This document shows, one piece after another, positions 32,797 to 44,800 of a stretch of 55,673 nt of DNA (its first letter is position 1; every line of letters begins with the position of its first letter). Position numbers and translations under genes: made by a program. The DNA comes from Saccoglossus kowalevskii (Eukaryota; Hemichordata; Enteropneusta; Harrimaniidae). The stretch spans positions 61,471 to 117,143 of the forward strand of contig NW_003149765.1 in assembly GCF_000003605.2 (NCBI RefSeq), in the 5' to 3' direction. The notes under the pieces were generated by a model. It was not told the DNA's origin. It did not search any database and worked only from the letters and a program-made list of their open reading frames with translations.

Positions 32797-34229
32797 GGAA
32801 AATGTAAAACAAAAGAAAGGAAAAAAGATACCACTTGATGGCGTACAACTCTATCATGCATACCAAAGATGCATGTGTAAAATATTCTTAATGGTATGTG
32901 CAGGTTTGTTATTTGTTTTTTGCCTTACAATATAATAATATATTATTTTTTGGTTGATGGTTTTCAAGGTGAGAAAAACACAACTCTGATTGTTACATTC
33001 TCTACAGTATCTTTACAATTCCTACCAGCAAAACATATCTTGTTTCATATTGTACAACACCAAATTTTATGTACTGAAGAAATCCAGAATTGGGAGCAAG
33101 ATGCAGTATTTTATTGCATTGTATGAGTATCAACAGACAGTTGAAAATATAAAACATCTCCTGCAGAAAGCCTTCACAGGCATACCAATTTCAATGGCAA
33201 TTTCAATGTATTGAACATGGTAATACTTGGTGAATTGTGAAATAAAATACTGAGATTGGAATAAGCAATGCCATTGGGCATATTATATAAATCATTGTGG
33301 GTTCTTTTGAAATAAATACAGTACGCAATACTAGCAAGAATTTATTTGAGTTTATTTTGTGAACCAATAAAGAACCAATAATAATTATTTAACAGCTTAA
33401 TTATTTCTCCCTTAATTAATTACTGATCTCTTTCCCCATATTTTACTGGCTTAAACGTAATCATGATTCTGTGCCCCCCCCTCCAACCACTTTTAAAATG
33501 TCATAAAACTACTATTTGATGTGGTTGTATAACTACTGATGATTAAAGCTATATAATAAGTAATATAATGCAGTTTAGAACATAAATTAGAAATCAAATG
33601 TAAAAAAAAACACTTTACATTTGACAACTAGTTTCCCCCCAATTGTACTCTTTCACATATGTGCTGGCATATGATAAATTAACATTTGAGTAAAGAAAAT
33701 CTACACCAACAAAATGCATCGTAAAGCAGAATTGGGCAATTGTAGAGAGACATTGAATGAGTGAAGCAATCGCAGAGCTGATGGATGTGTATCGCTAGCT
33801 GGGATTAAAGTTTGAATGATCTGTCCCTAGAGTGCGCCATGCAGTTCACATTGTGAAAAGTGCATTTTCTATACCATAATTCTGAAATATTATTTTAGCA
33901 CATATTTGGTACTATTACACAGTTCTTTTTTAGAATGAACATAGTTAAAGGAGAAAAAAAATGATTTGATATGTGAAAAGTTATGCTACACAGGTTCTAA
34001 AGGCTATTTGTTTTTTAAATGATTACTATTAAACTGAACTTGTTATGGCGTAGAGAGGGGATGACGTTATTTTCAAAAGGTGTTGCGTGCTCACGTGACA
34101 TCAGTGGTATATTCCGTAGTCACTGCCTGAACTGCTGAGTAATAATATTTGGAGACGTGTAACCAGCGCCCTCGACGACGTTGAAACAGTCCAAATCTCG
34201 AAGCTGTCATCTTCGCCAGCCAAGGACCA

Positions 34230-34235
34230 TTTATT
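34230..34235 (-). terminator. Candidate WIF1 polyadenylation signal
   Basis: TTTATT on + (AATAAA on -) lies about 290 nt past the WIF1 stop codon. It was chosen by position only. Confidence 0.35.
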
Positions 34236-34523
34236 CGGCTTCTACATTCGTAAGTCGGCTATAAATGGCCGGCTTCAGCGAAACCGTTCGATTCGGACGA
34301 GGACGTTGCGCGAAGCAGCATCAGTGTAGGCTGTGACAGCCGCAAGCTGTATAAGTTATATTTTAAATGGGTTCACAGAGTTAACAATCTTAGACAGAAA
34401 AGAATGTTTTATATATAAAAAAAGTATATTTCAAAAAACCTGACAAGATATTTTGTTCTTGTTTTATAAATGGCATATTATCAACCAAATATTAGACAGT
34501 GCGTGCAATCCCTGGGTGGAATC

Positions 34524-37500
34524 TCAGCCACGTCGTCCACCACGACGCTTGCCGGCTTTCTTATTGTCATGGATGTGTTTACTCTCGTTGTCACGACCAC
34601 GGTGTTTCTTCATTCGTTTGCTGCTGGTGCGGAATATGTCGTGCAGTACGTTAGCCAATTCTAGAAATAATTTGAATACAACAACAAGTGAATGGCCAGC
34701 GATGATAAGCAAATAAGCGCCCTCTTATGACGAAACACTTTCCTGGGGCGAAAATATATATTTTTTTAAAACAATCACGAATCTATAATAACACTCGATA
34801 ATTCTATTATGAACTCGATAGAATAATCATGAACGCTGTTTGTTTTTTGCTGGGCTATACTAACTTTTCTCACAGTACTGTCCGGACCAGTGTTTGTGGC
34901 ATTCACACGTTTCTGGTGCCACACAACGACCATGTCGACCGCATGAGTTTGTACATAAAGCTGTCAATGAAAATAAGAACGAAAAAATTAGATTATCGGC
35001 CGGGCTGATACAATTTGTAATACTGTTCACACATCTCTTAATGATTAGATTAACACACCTTTCTCACAACTTCTACCAGTGAAGTCATCGGCACAGACGC
35101 ATATCCCAGGAGCAATACACGTCCCTCCATTAAAACAACGCGGACTACACAGAGCTGCGAAAATATTAAAGAAAACGAATATAGATAAAAATCAACCACT
35201 GTATCATGTAAAAAACGAGACTGTGCACGGGTTTTTATACGAACTCTTGCAAACAATCTTAATTTGGTCTAGTACGTCCATGATATAACCATAGAGGTAC
35301 CTCCATGATATAACACAGATATAACTCAGATCTATGCGGATTCCGAGGACCACGAGACTGACCACAGAAGACGCATATATATTAGTATTTTCATCATGAT
35401 TGAACAGTAGATTCTGCCGTGGTGTTTATACAGTCCGTATCAGACTTCGGCTGTCACGGTAGTAATGATCACTGGCTTCCGGCTTATACATGCTGCCCTC
35501 AAACGCATTTGTTTGAATACTAGTAGTATATGCCGGATACGGGCCGGAGAAACTTTACACTTTTTCATATATCATTGATTAAATGCATTGTCCGAAACGG
35601 CAAGCTATCTTGACAAGTTAGTTGGGATAACAGTTACCAAATATCCGACCGCTTATGCCTATCCGCGGCGTTGTCCTTCCCATTAGAGAGTTAAGACTCC
35701 CGCAGTTTGCCTCCGTTTGTTTTACAACTGTATATAGAAAAAAAAGTTTTCAATTCTCCTCCACAACCAAATCCAAATTGTGGCATATGTCTCCCCAGCT
35801 ATGGCATACTGGCCAGTATCTCCATGCGACATATTCCGCCTGAGATATGAATCAAGGGTTATGCGCCCTCTAGGAATATTAATAAAGACGTTCTTTGTTT
35901 CGAGAATCAATGATAAATTGCAGACTTGCCTTGTTTACAAGCGGGTCCAAAGAAACCATCAGGGCAGTCACATATACCGTGTTCGTCACAGAAGCCTCCG
36001 TTCTCACATGAACACTCTGGCGTTGGCACTAAAATAGTCGATACAAGTAATGATGTTAGACTACAATTGCAGATAATATCACAGTTCAGCAGGATGGGTA
36101 ACTAACTACAGGAATATAAGCCGGTTTGGCGAGTTCCATATATTCTTATTGCTACAGCGAATCCCGTCACATAGTTCATCACAGAAAATAGGACTAAAAT
36201 ATTTTTTTAAATTTTTTTGCAGAGTCAGAAACCAGACTCGAGATAGATACTTAGTAATTTGCTTCCTCGTATTTTCCTGTCTTAATTGTAAACAACTAGT
36301 TCTCTTAAATACTACTTTTCGTCAAAAGAGAGGCTAGTTCATGTTTATATCTCGTTAGTTTTGAATAATCCCCCTTGAGTGGTGAGTGTCGGGAAATGAA
36401 CAATCCATATATATTATCATTGCTCTGAATCACTCTTACCCCCCCCCTCCACCAACGACTGCGTTGAAGTCATCACTGTGTTTTAATAATTAAAGGACGG
36501 TGGTCGTCGCACAGCGCGTGTTCGAATTTCATTTAAACAATCAACGTATTTTACACCGTTGTGCGCGTCGCAATGTGTCCCATATAGAACAGTGCGCCAT
36601 GCGACGACCACCGCCCTTTAAAATTGTGACAGACCGTGACGTTACCACATCAACGATTAAGCAAAGTACGTACCATTAATTCAATTTGTAGTCCATTATT
36701 CATTCAGAAAACTATTGTGCACATTACTAAAACAGCGTTTTCAACGTATGATGACAAATAATCCCCGAAACAAACAAAATAATATATAATATATAAAACA
36801 TTTGTTCCGAAAGTCCCCGGATTCATTCAAACCCCCAAAAGACAATGATTCCATTGGCTATAAAAGACATTTGTCAAGAAATAAGGACTGCCCTGACGTT
36901 ATATACGAACCTTTATCACATTGTTTTCTGAACTTCACTTTCAGTGGTGAGGCTTTTATTTCTTTACCCAGCCTTAGGTCATCAATTGTCACAGTTACTG
37001 TGGCAACAGCATAACCTTTGACCTTGTTGGTACATGGAAACGTCACCTGAAAGTCTGGGAAATACAACACTAATTAGCGAGGAATTGAAAAGGGACGATG
37101 CGAAAATAAGGAGTATCAACCCCCTATAACCATATTGCGTTTGGACACATTAAAGCGAAAGAGTCGTCACCTGTGCACGTGCGACCTGTCCCAAGCGACG
37201 ATAACAACACATGCTAAAAACGCAAATTGTATACAAACCCTTGAAGTTTGTAAACAATGACGCGCTATGGCCATCTGACGCATGCGCAGGTGACGACTCC
37301 CCCGCTTTAATATATTCGATACGAATAAATTATAACACGTCATAGAATATAAAAATATATATATGATATGCATGAATCAATTTGCAGTGCTAGCTGGCCT
37401 GGAATGCACCGAGGTCAGCTCGCGATGTTTGGCAAACACTCGCCAGGCTTTCCAGATCACCCCGATGTATACAAATGAAAAGGGAACAAATTCTCTTGGT

Positions 37501-38788
37501 ATTAATCGATAGACGTTTCTCTCGTTTCTGTATTCTGTTTTCTGTATATAAACTCACCGGCGGCTTTTATGTTTGGGTCTTATGTCAAACCCATTCGCAT
37601 TATCCCCACCCAATGGAAACATTGACGTAACCACGACTGCAGACGTGCCTGCTCCGCATTCATGGAGCATGGACTTGTAATAGTTATAACACAGTACAGC
37701 TGGTAGGTCATAACAAATTATCTTAAGTTAGGTGAAGATCGATTTCTGAGAAGCTTTCAAAAACCACTTTAGATCGTCAATTGCTATTATGCAAGACTTT
37801 ATTGGATGGGAAAATAGAACACACGTGTCACTAAATAATTTCGTTTCGCTTACACAAACCAGCCACCACAGAATACTGTATGCGCACGTAGTGTTTTATT
37901 AATTTAGGAGTGTCCAGACTATCACACACTTTACACAAGTATAGCGAAAAGTAGACTAGACTAGACTAGAAAAAATAAAACAGAATAGAGCATTTCGTTT
38001 ATCCCCATCGCTATTTTAGTATACACAGCTTCTAGTCTATTCTCGCCTTTGAAGATGTCAATTGTGTACATAAATTGTATTTATGTTTAGATTTATTACT
38101 ATGTCTGAAATGATCGGATAATCTGATAATTCTGAGCGATGCTACTGTATACACACGTCCATTATTATTATCGAATACACACTAATTAAATTTTCTTTTT
38201 AAAACAGGTCACGTGGACACTGACCTGTTTGTTTGTGTGGTACTTCACCAGACGTTGGAATGCTGAGAAATGGATGACCCATGACCTCGGTGTCGGACGA
38301 CAACAGATGTCCAAATGTGTAATGATACTGCATAAAAAAGAAGAATGAATCCAGTGAATACAATAACTGTCATGGTGAAATTGCCGAGATGTTTTCATCG
38401 AGAGTCACTGACCCTACTACTAGTATGTAAGATATCTGACCCATACCACGTGACCGGGATTAATTATGGTTAGGATCAAACATTCAGATGACTATGTCGT
38501 TACAACAAGATATGCGATTTCTTTTACACGAGTTCGAATAAGGACGACAAACACAACCTGGGAACACATGTACTAGTCAGACCAGATACCTCATTCATAC
38601 AAGACATGGATGGATGCTTATACTCAATACGAATGTATTACATGGCATATTGAAAATATATTCGTAGTTGTATATTACCCGAACACAAACATCACAGTTG
38701 TTATCAAGCTGCCAAATAAATAAATAAATAAATAAACAAATAAATAAATAAATAAATAAATAAATAAATGAATAAATAAATACATACA

Positions 38789-38847
<59 letters not shown>

Positions 38848-41800
38848 ATTTAAATACTAGTAAATACATTTAAATAAATATATTCAAATGATTAAATAAA
38901 CTCACACAGAGGCAATGTTTTATATATCTGTTATGAAATATAAGCGGGACATTCGCCATCTTTGCGTATTTCCACAGTTGAATGCGCCACTAGATTTGCT
39001 AAAAATCACTTGGAAATATAATTATGGTGAAACAGTGCCCCTTCGTAATGTGTTGTCCTAGTCATGCGATTTTACGACTTATAGCAAAGTAGATATGAAC
39101 TCAGAGAACTAATAAACTTTATTAGTTGTCTGTGATATGTACAAGGAGGAGTGTTTCCGCCAACATGGTGACGTGTTATTAACAGAATTAAAATACTGGT
39201 AAGCGTAATGCATGCACAACATGTGATAATATATATGAGTTTGCTAAATTTGCGGAGCAACTACTATGATATACTGTAAAACATGTTGAAAAAGCGGCAT
39301 GCAATTTTAGCGAATTGTGGTAAAATGACGTAATAGCGAAATGTTGATTTAGCGAATCTCTCTTGTCATTGTTGATTTCTTTGTTTGGCGGCCATTTTGA
39401 ATTGACAATAAAGTCATTAGCAACATTTTAAATTAGCGAATCAGTTCTCTCACTAAATTTGCGAAAAAGACATGCTCGCGAAAAAGACGTGTTTTACAGT
39501 ATATTCGTTAGCTTCGACTCACTGATGTGATGGGAAGGCTTGGGGGAGGTGTCGTTCTGTACATTGTACTTTTTTTCAAATACGGATATCGATGTCGGAT
39601 ACACGAAAGAAGGCGCAGAAATATCAACAGAAGCATAATACGCAATTGTAATGTGCCCTGCGAACGCGATCTAGTCTCAGAAGGTCCGACATACCAGTAA
39701 ATGACGCTCTGCTCGGGTCACTCCTTCTAACTACAGTGTCATTATCGCAATGTAGTTACACTACTCGACACGCCATTGAACCCAGTTCTCCGTTACGGCA
39801 GAGTAATTCCGGTTATTAATATTATTGTTTGGGTTAAAACGAATACTGGTGTTTCTTGTTTCGCGTTGTTTTAGAACAAAACATACGCGGCATATATATA
39901 CACTGCACAAATAAACGAACGGAATGCAGTAAAGTGAAACCACCAGGGGGGGGGGGTATTGTCCTGATGACAACCAATACGACGTTGAGTTATTAAATGT
40001 AGGGATCAGAGATTAAACGTTGTGAACAGTAAACAGTGATCAGTAAACCCAACTTTTAGTTATCAACACATTAGAACATAACACTTTCACAATTCCGGAA
40101 CCGGATGTTAGTCGTGTGTGGATGGTTTTGATTTCGGCTTGGTAAATATATTTAACATAATGGAACCAAATCTGATTAAAATCTTATGTAGTGTACGGGT
40201 TTTAATTATTTTGGCTATAAACTTATTTTAATTTTATTTTTTATTACTTTTGTTATTAATGCCTTTTTATTTTGTTATTTTTCTTTGATTTTGATTTGGT
40301 GATTTTTTTTTTTAATTCCGCCCTACATACATCTCTTTGTTGGCTTTCCCAATCACCAAAACTTCAAAAAATAAATACTAGATCAAAATAAAATATATAT
40401 ACAAAAAAAGAGCCAAAACTAGGATCTTATTTTAATCAGATTGAATGGGACCTTGATGCACATCATTTTATTTTTAGAACTGGGTTCAAAATGACCGACT
40501 GGCCGACTGGCGACCATTTTAGTTCAAAGAATGCAGTGTCGGATCCACATATCCGACATGTCTAAACCGATCAAGTTCAAACTTTACCCATACATCAGAC
40601 ATTATATCGGATATATGCAAAAAATGGCTGTTTAAAGGAATACACTTTCACAGAACTATATTTCACACATGCTTAAACTTAAAGTTTATATATATATATA
40701 TGCGACTGACACTGAGCCAGAATTACTTTTGTGGCATCGAATGAGTAAACACGTTATATGTCATGTGACATAGTATATACTTATGACTTTTGTAAGAAAA
40801 TGGATATTTTGGTTGACTAACATTTTATCGCCACGTGTTTACTTATTCCGTGCCACAGAGGTCATTTGGTTCTGTATTACAGCGATACAGCCATTTAATA
40901 TGTTATCGGAGTACATGTATTTGTTATCACACTAGATATAGTAACAATTTTAAAGCCATTTAATTGATTATATTATTAAAAGTTATATCAAACACACTTC
41001 GAGACTAGTAAAGGTAGTTGCTACTATTCAAAATGATCACCATATTCTCTTGAATCTTACACTGCGGTTTCATTTTATAATGCATTTCAAACAAAAAACG
41101 ATGAAGAAATATGCTCCAAATATGGGATATAGGTCAATTTCCAACCCAAAAAGGGTAACAAATCCACACGGATTGCGCTTGAATCTTGTTTATGTTACTC
41201 ACATTACATACATCGTTTGTGGAACCCACATATAACACTACACGTTTTGACAACTGTGACGTTTTGATGCGACGGGCATTGTGAGAACAAATCCAGTTAA
41301 CGTTGAACACAGTATATATAGTTCAATTAGACACCAACACAACTGATTTCATGTAATGACGAGCTTCTCGTGCTCCCACCCGGGATTTGCTATTTCACTT
41401 ATTCGTCTCCCACGATAACATCTGATAACATCAACGCAAATAAATGACCGTTTACTCATTACGTATGACTGTGTCGGTATGTCTGGCTTCTTAAGATATA
41501 CGAGTACGAGTACATTTTCTAATTCTCGGATTACAGCTGTGATTACTTGTTTAGTTCACTCGTGTGGGTCCATATAGCCGTAAACATTGTCGGCATTGGC
41601 ACAAATGAATCTCCACATGCACCTGCGGAGTGTTATGCGTAGAACATGAATCCTTCACACAAAGAAGTCTGTAAGTACACCACAGCTGAAATTCGAAAGC
41701 TGTCAAATTCTGTTAGAACGAGTTGTTCCTGAATGTCGGATTGATTTGACCCTTTAATATATCTCACCTCGTTCCATGCGATCTAGGTTTATACTGGAAT

Positions 41801-44800
41801 ATAAATTTACGCAACACGCTTACAAAATTCGAAAATATATGAAAATTATGTAAGACAAGTTCTTTCGTTTTTATTTCAACTTTATTATGTCATTATACTC
41901 TCTGAATGCAATGCATCATGGTAGATTCCCGAATTTACAACGACAGTTACACTAAACTGGCATGCGTTCCACAGTCACTTAAGAATAACACGGTGTTAGT
42001 TGTTACATCCTAAGCAATTAACTTAAATTGCCGACGGAAACTGAGAATCTAAAGATCGACCACCTTTAGCACTCATTGAGTGGAGTCGTCACGTCTGATG
42101 TAAACAGTATGGATGGGAAGAAATACCAATGGGGGAAAACGAGTCAATGAGTTCATCCCCTGCCAGTCAGAATAGATCACATGTCATGAACAAATGGATG
42201 CAAACGAGTAGTCGTAAAATCGGTAGTAGGTCATTTGTTATCACCTGGAAAAGTAATCCTATTTGATCGGTGGATGAGGTAAAACGTAGCGGATGGGTTC
42301 CAGTTTTCAGTCGACAAGGCGTGGGAACGACTAAAATACAGACGTAAACATTGCAGGAGAGATGACGACACGTATGATGATGTTTTTTTTTTTGCATCAG
42401 TTAAAATTCACGTGGGTGTTTCGTAGCTTTTTAATTGCTGCGATGATCAACTTGATCTCCGCCAACATATGGTAGATTAATTCACGAGAAAACAGTATAG
42501 CAATATGAAATAACACGCCATTAGCAAATTTGACGAGTTTTCAACACATGATTTACTAGAACATAATCTTCAATCTAGCTAACGGGACAACAAAATTATT
42601 GTCAGAATATACTTTGCTATTAAATCAGTTGCACTTTGAATAAGCTAGATTACAGAGTAGCTACATTTCACTAATTTGCTAAAAAAAAATTATATGTTTC
42701 ACGCAGTATGCAAATAATTTCCCCATCTCACTCACTGCACTTAGCGGGATAAGATGAAAAGCTCATTTTATTTGTTCAGGTGTTAACATCGTTATCGCAT
42801 CTGTACTATTCACTGCTACTTATTGTTGATATCAATGACCGGTAGGAGCAATCTCAAGTTGTGGCGGATTCATTGCTTGTTAGTATCAATCCGCGGCTTG
42901 TAGTGGAAGAGGATACGTCTCAGGGGCCTCGCATCACTGAACACCGTTCTATCGGAAACCGCTGGAATTCATTGTAATCTTCCGAGTGAAAGCATACTCG
43001 GTTATTACTAGGTACGGTTAACTGAGTATAATACTAGTAGTAATAATCACCGTACTTTGAATTGTGCGTAAATTCTAGGTATATTCACTTATGAGTAGAT
43101 CTCAGAAGAACAGTGATGCATTCTTGCTCTCCGCATTTTCAAAATACATAAATTACTACGCATGCGTAGTAATTTATGTGTTTTGTTATGAAATTTGTGA
43201 CAATTTCCAAATAGTGTAATATATTAAAATCAGACCACAATGTACTCTTGATGGATGGATGTACGTGAAAGATGATATGCAGTTTGTGAACCAACAAACA
43301 TATTGCTATGGTTATACACATGTCGCTTGAAAACTTGGGTTGTGGTGATTATTGCACAAACTAGCGATGCATATTTTAGAGTATTACCTACAGCGTAAGC
43401 GCCCTAGTTGTCAGGCATTGAATTTCGTTTGAAACAAGCTATGCATTGTAAACGCGTTGTACACTTCGTATGGGAACCACATGGATTACGATGCGACGTA
43501 CAGACAAACGATTGGTAGTATATATTCAGTTTATGTAGAACAATTGAAACTTGAAATTATCTAGTTAAAGCTTGGTAACGTCTCAGTCTGTTCTAGTTGG
43601 TCTTCACAACAGCCAAAGTCGCCATCTTTGTTTATATGAGTCCCATAACACACGCATGCGTGACGCAATGACCACCGCTCTTTAAGGAAGGCAAGACGCG
43701 ACAACATGTAAGAAAAAAAAAACGCTGCTTTGCTTCGTGCATAATTTGGAAAACCTGTACATTTAACTCAATTTGACAATTTTGTATTTCAAATACTTGT
43801 AACTGGAGTGACTATGTATGTCTCTTTCCCAATAGCCGCAACTGCCCTTAGCCACAGTTTCAAATCATTCTTACGACCTGGTGGCATGTGTAGCTTATTT
43901 GATTATGGCTTCGTTATGTTCAGTACATAGACACACATATCACTGAGTATGCAAATAGTAACAAGCAAATCGCATTATATGTCCCCACATCAGTGAGTTG
44001 TCATGGGCGACTGAACACAGAAGGACACCGTGAACACGCTCGTCAAGTATACGAGATATGAGTGTATTGCATGAATAGGAACAACAAACAGCTTTGTAGC
44101 GACGACGTCAGGACGGACGTCTGCACAGTGTATGATTCCCAGACCACTGTGGATCCCATTAGTGTCACAGCGTACAGCCCAGAAGCATATTTTGTTGCCA
44201 CCGATGAAAAGAAATATCAAACAATACGTCTTAGCTCAATAAACAAAACGTGACACTCTACTTGTGACGGTACTCATATGCCTTTTATTCCAGTTGCTCA
44301 CGTGATTCATGCGAGTCACATAGCAACACATAGCAAGATATCGCTGTCTACAACATGGATCGAGAACCTGCATGATAATAACGATAGATTTATTTGATTA
44401 AATCTCGCACACAGGGTTTGGATGCTCCTGGTCTTGAGTTTAATGCTTTTAAATACATAACTATACCAATATTTTCGATCGATATCAATGGTATACGTTC
44501 TGAGAAACCTGAACCGGGTCTTGACAATTGCTGATGAAATGCAGCACTTATTTGGACACGTTTCAAGTGACAATGATTCACATTTCATGAGCTATATATG
44601 TTTTCTGTGCCAAGGACACACTCCATAAAGAACCTCGTATACTAAGAGAGCATATGTCTCATCATTCAGATATATTGCACAGTGGCTTTCATTGAAGAGA
44701 AATCGCACACTTTGATCGATGGAAACAGTATGACACACAATTAATGAGGCACTGATAGCCGATTTTCATCAATGGCAACTTGACAATAGAGTGTTAGCAG

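Larger units (their letters stand above)
32664..34523. other. Convergent intergenic region, FBXO7 and WIF1 3' ends
   Basis: It holds the 3' UTRs of FBXO7 (+) and WIF1 (-). AATAAA hexamers occur at 32791 and 33241 on + and at 34230-34235 on -. No further gene was recognised; short frames at 32896-33214 look random. Confidence 0.6.

Noticed and set aside
35690-35725. Minus-strand NGGKL string as a decayed EGF exon
   Set aside because: No cysteines and an immediate stop; similarity is limited to a few codons.
37553-37730. Minus-strand open stretch of ~58 codons ending in a consensus GTGAGT donor, between WIF1 exons
   Set aside because: It would leave phase 2, incompatible with the next WIF1 exon, and its residues do not resemble a WIF domain.
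38595-38869. Hydrophobic Tyr/Leu/Phe/Ile-rich frames resembling membrane segments
   Set aside because: Product of the (AAAT)n microsatellite read on the minus strand.
41440-41520. Minus-strand string [10 protein letters not shown] as a candidate third WIF exon
   Set aside because: It runs into a stop within eight codons, lacks a good donor, and is explained by a GAGTAC repeat; 39523-39670 fits far better.
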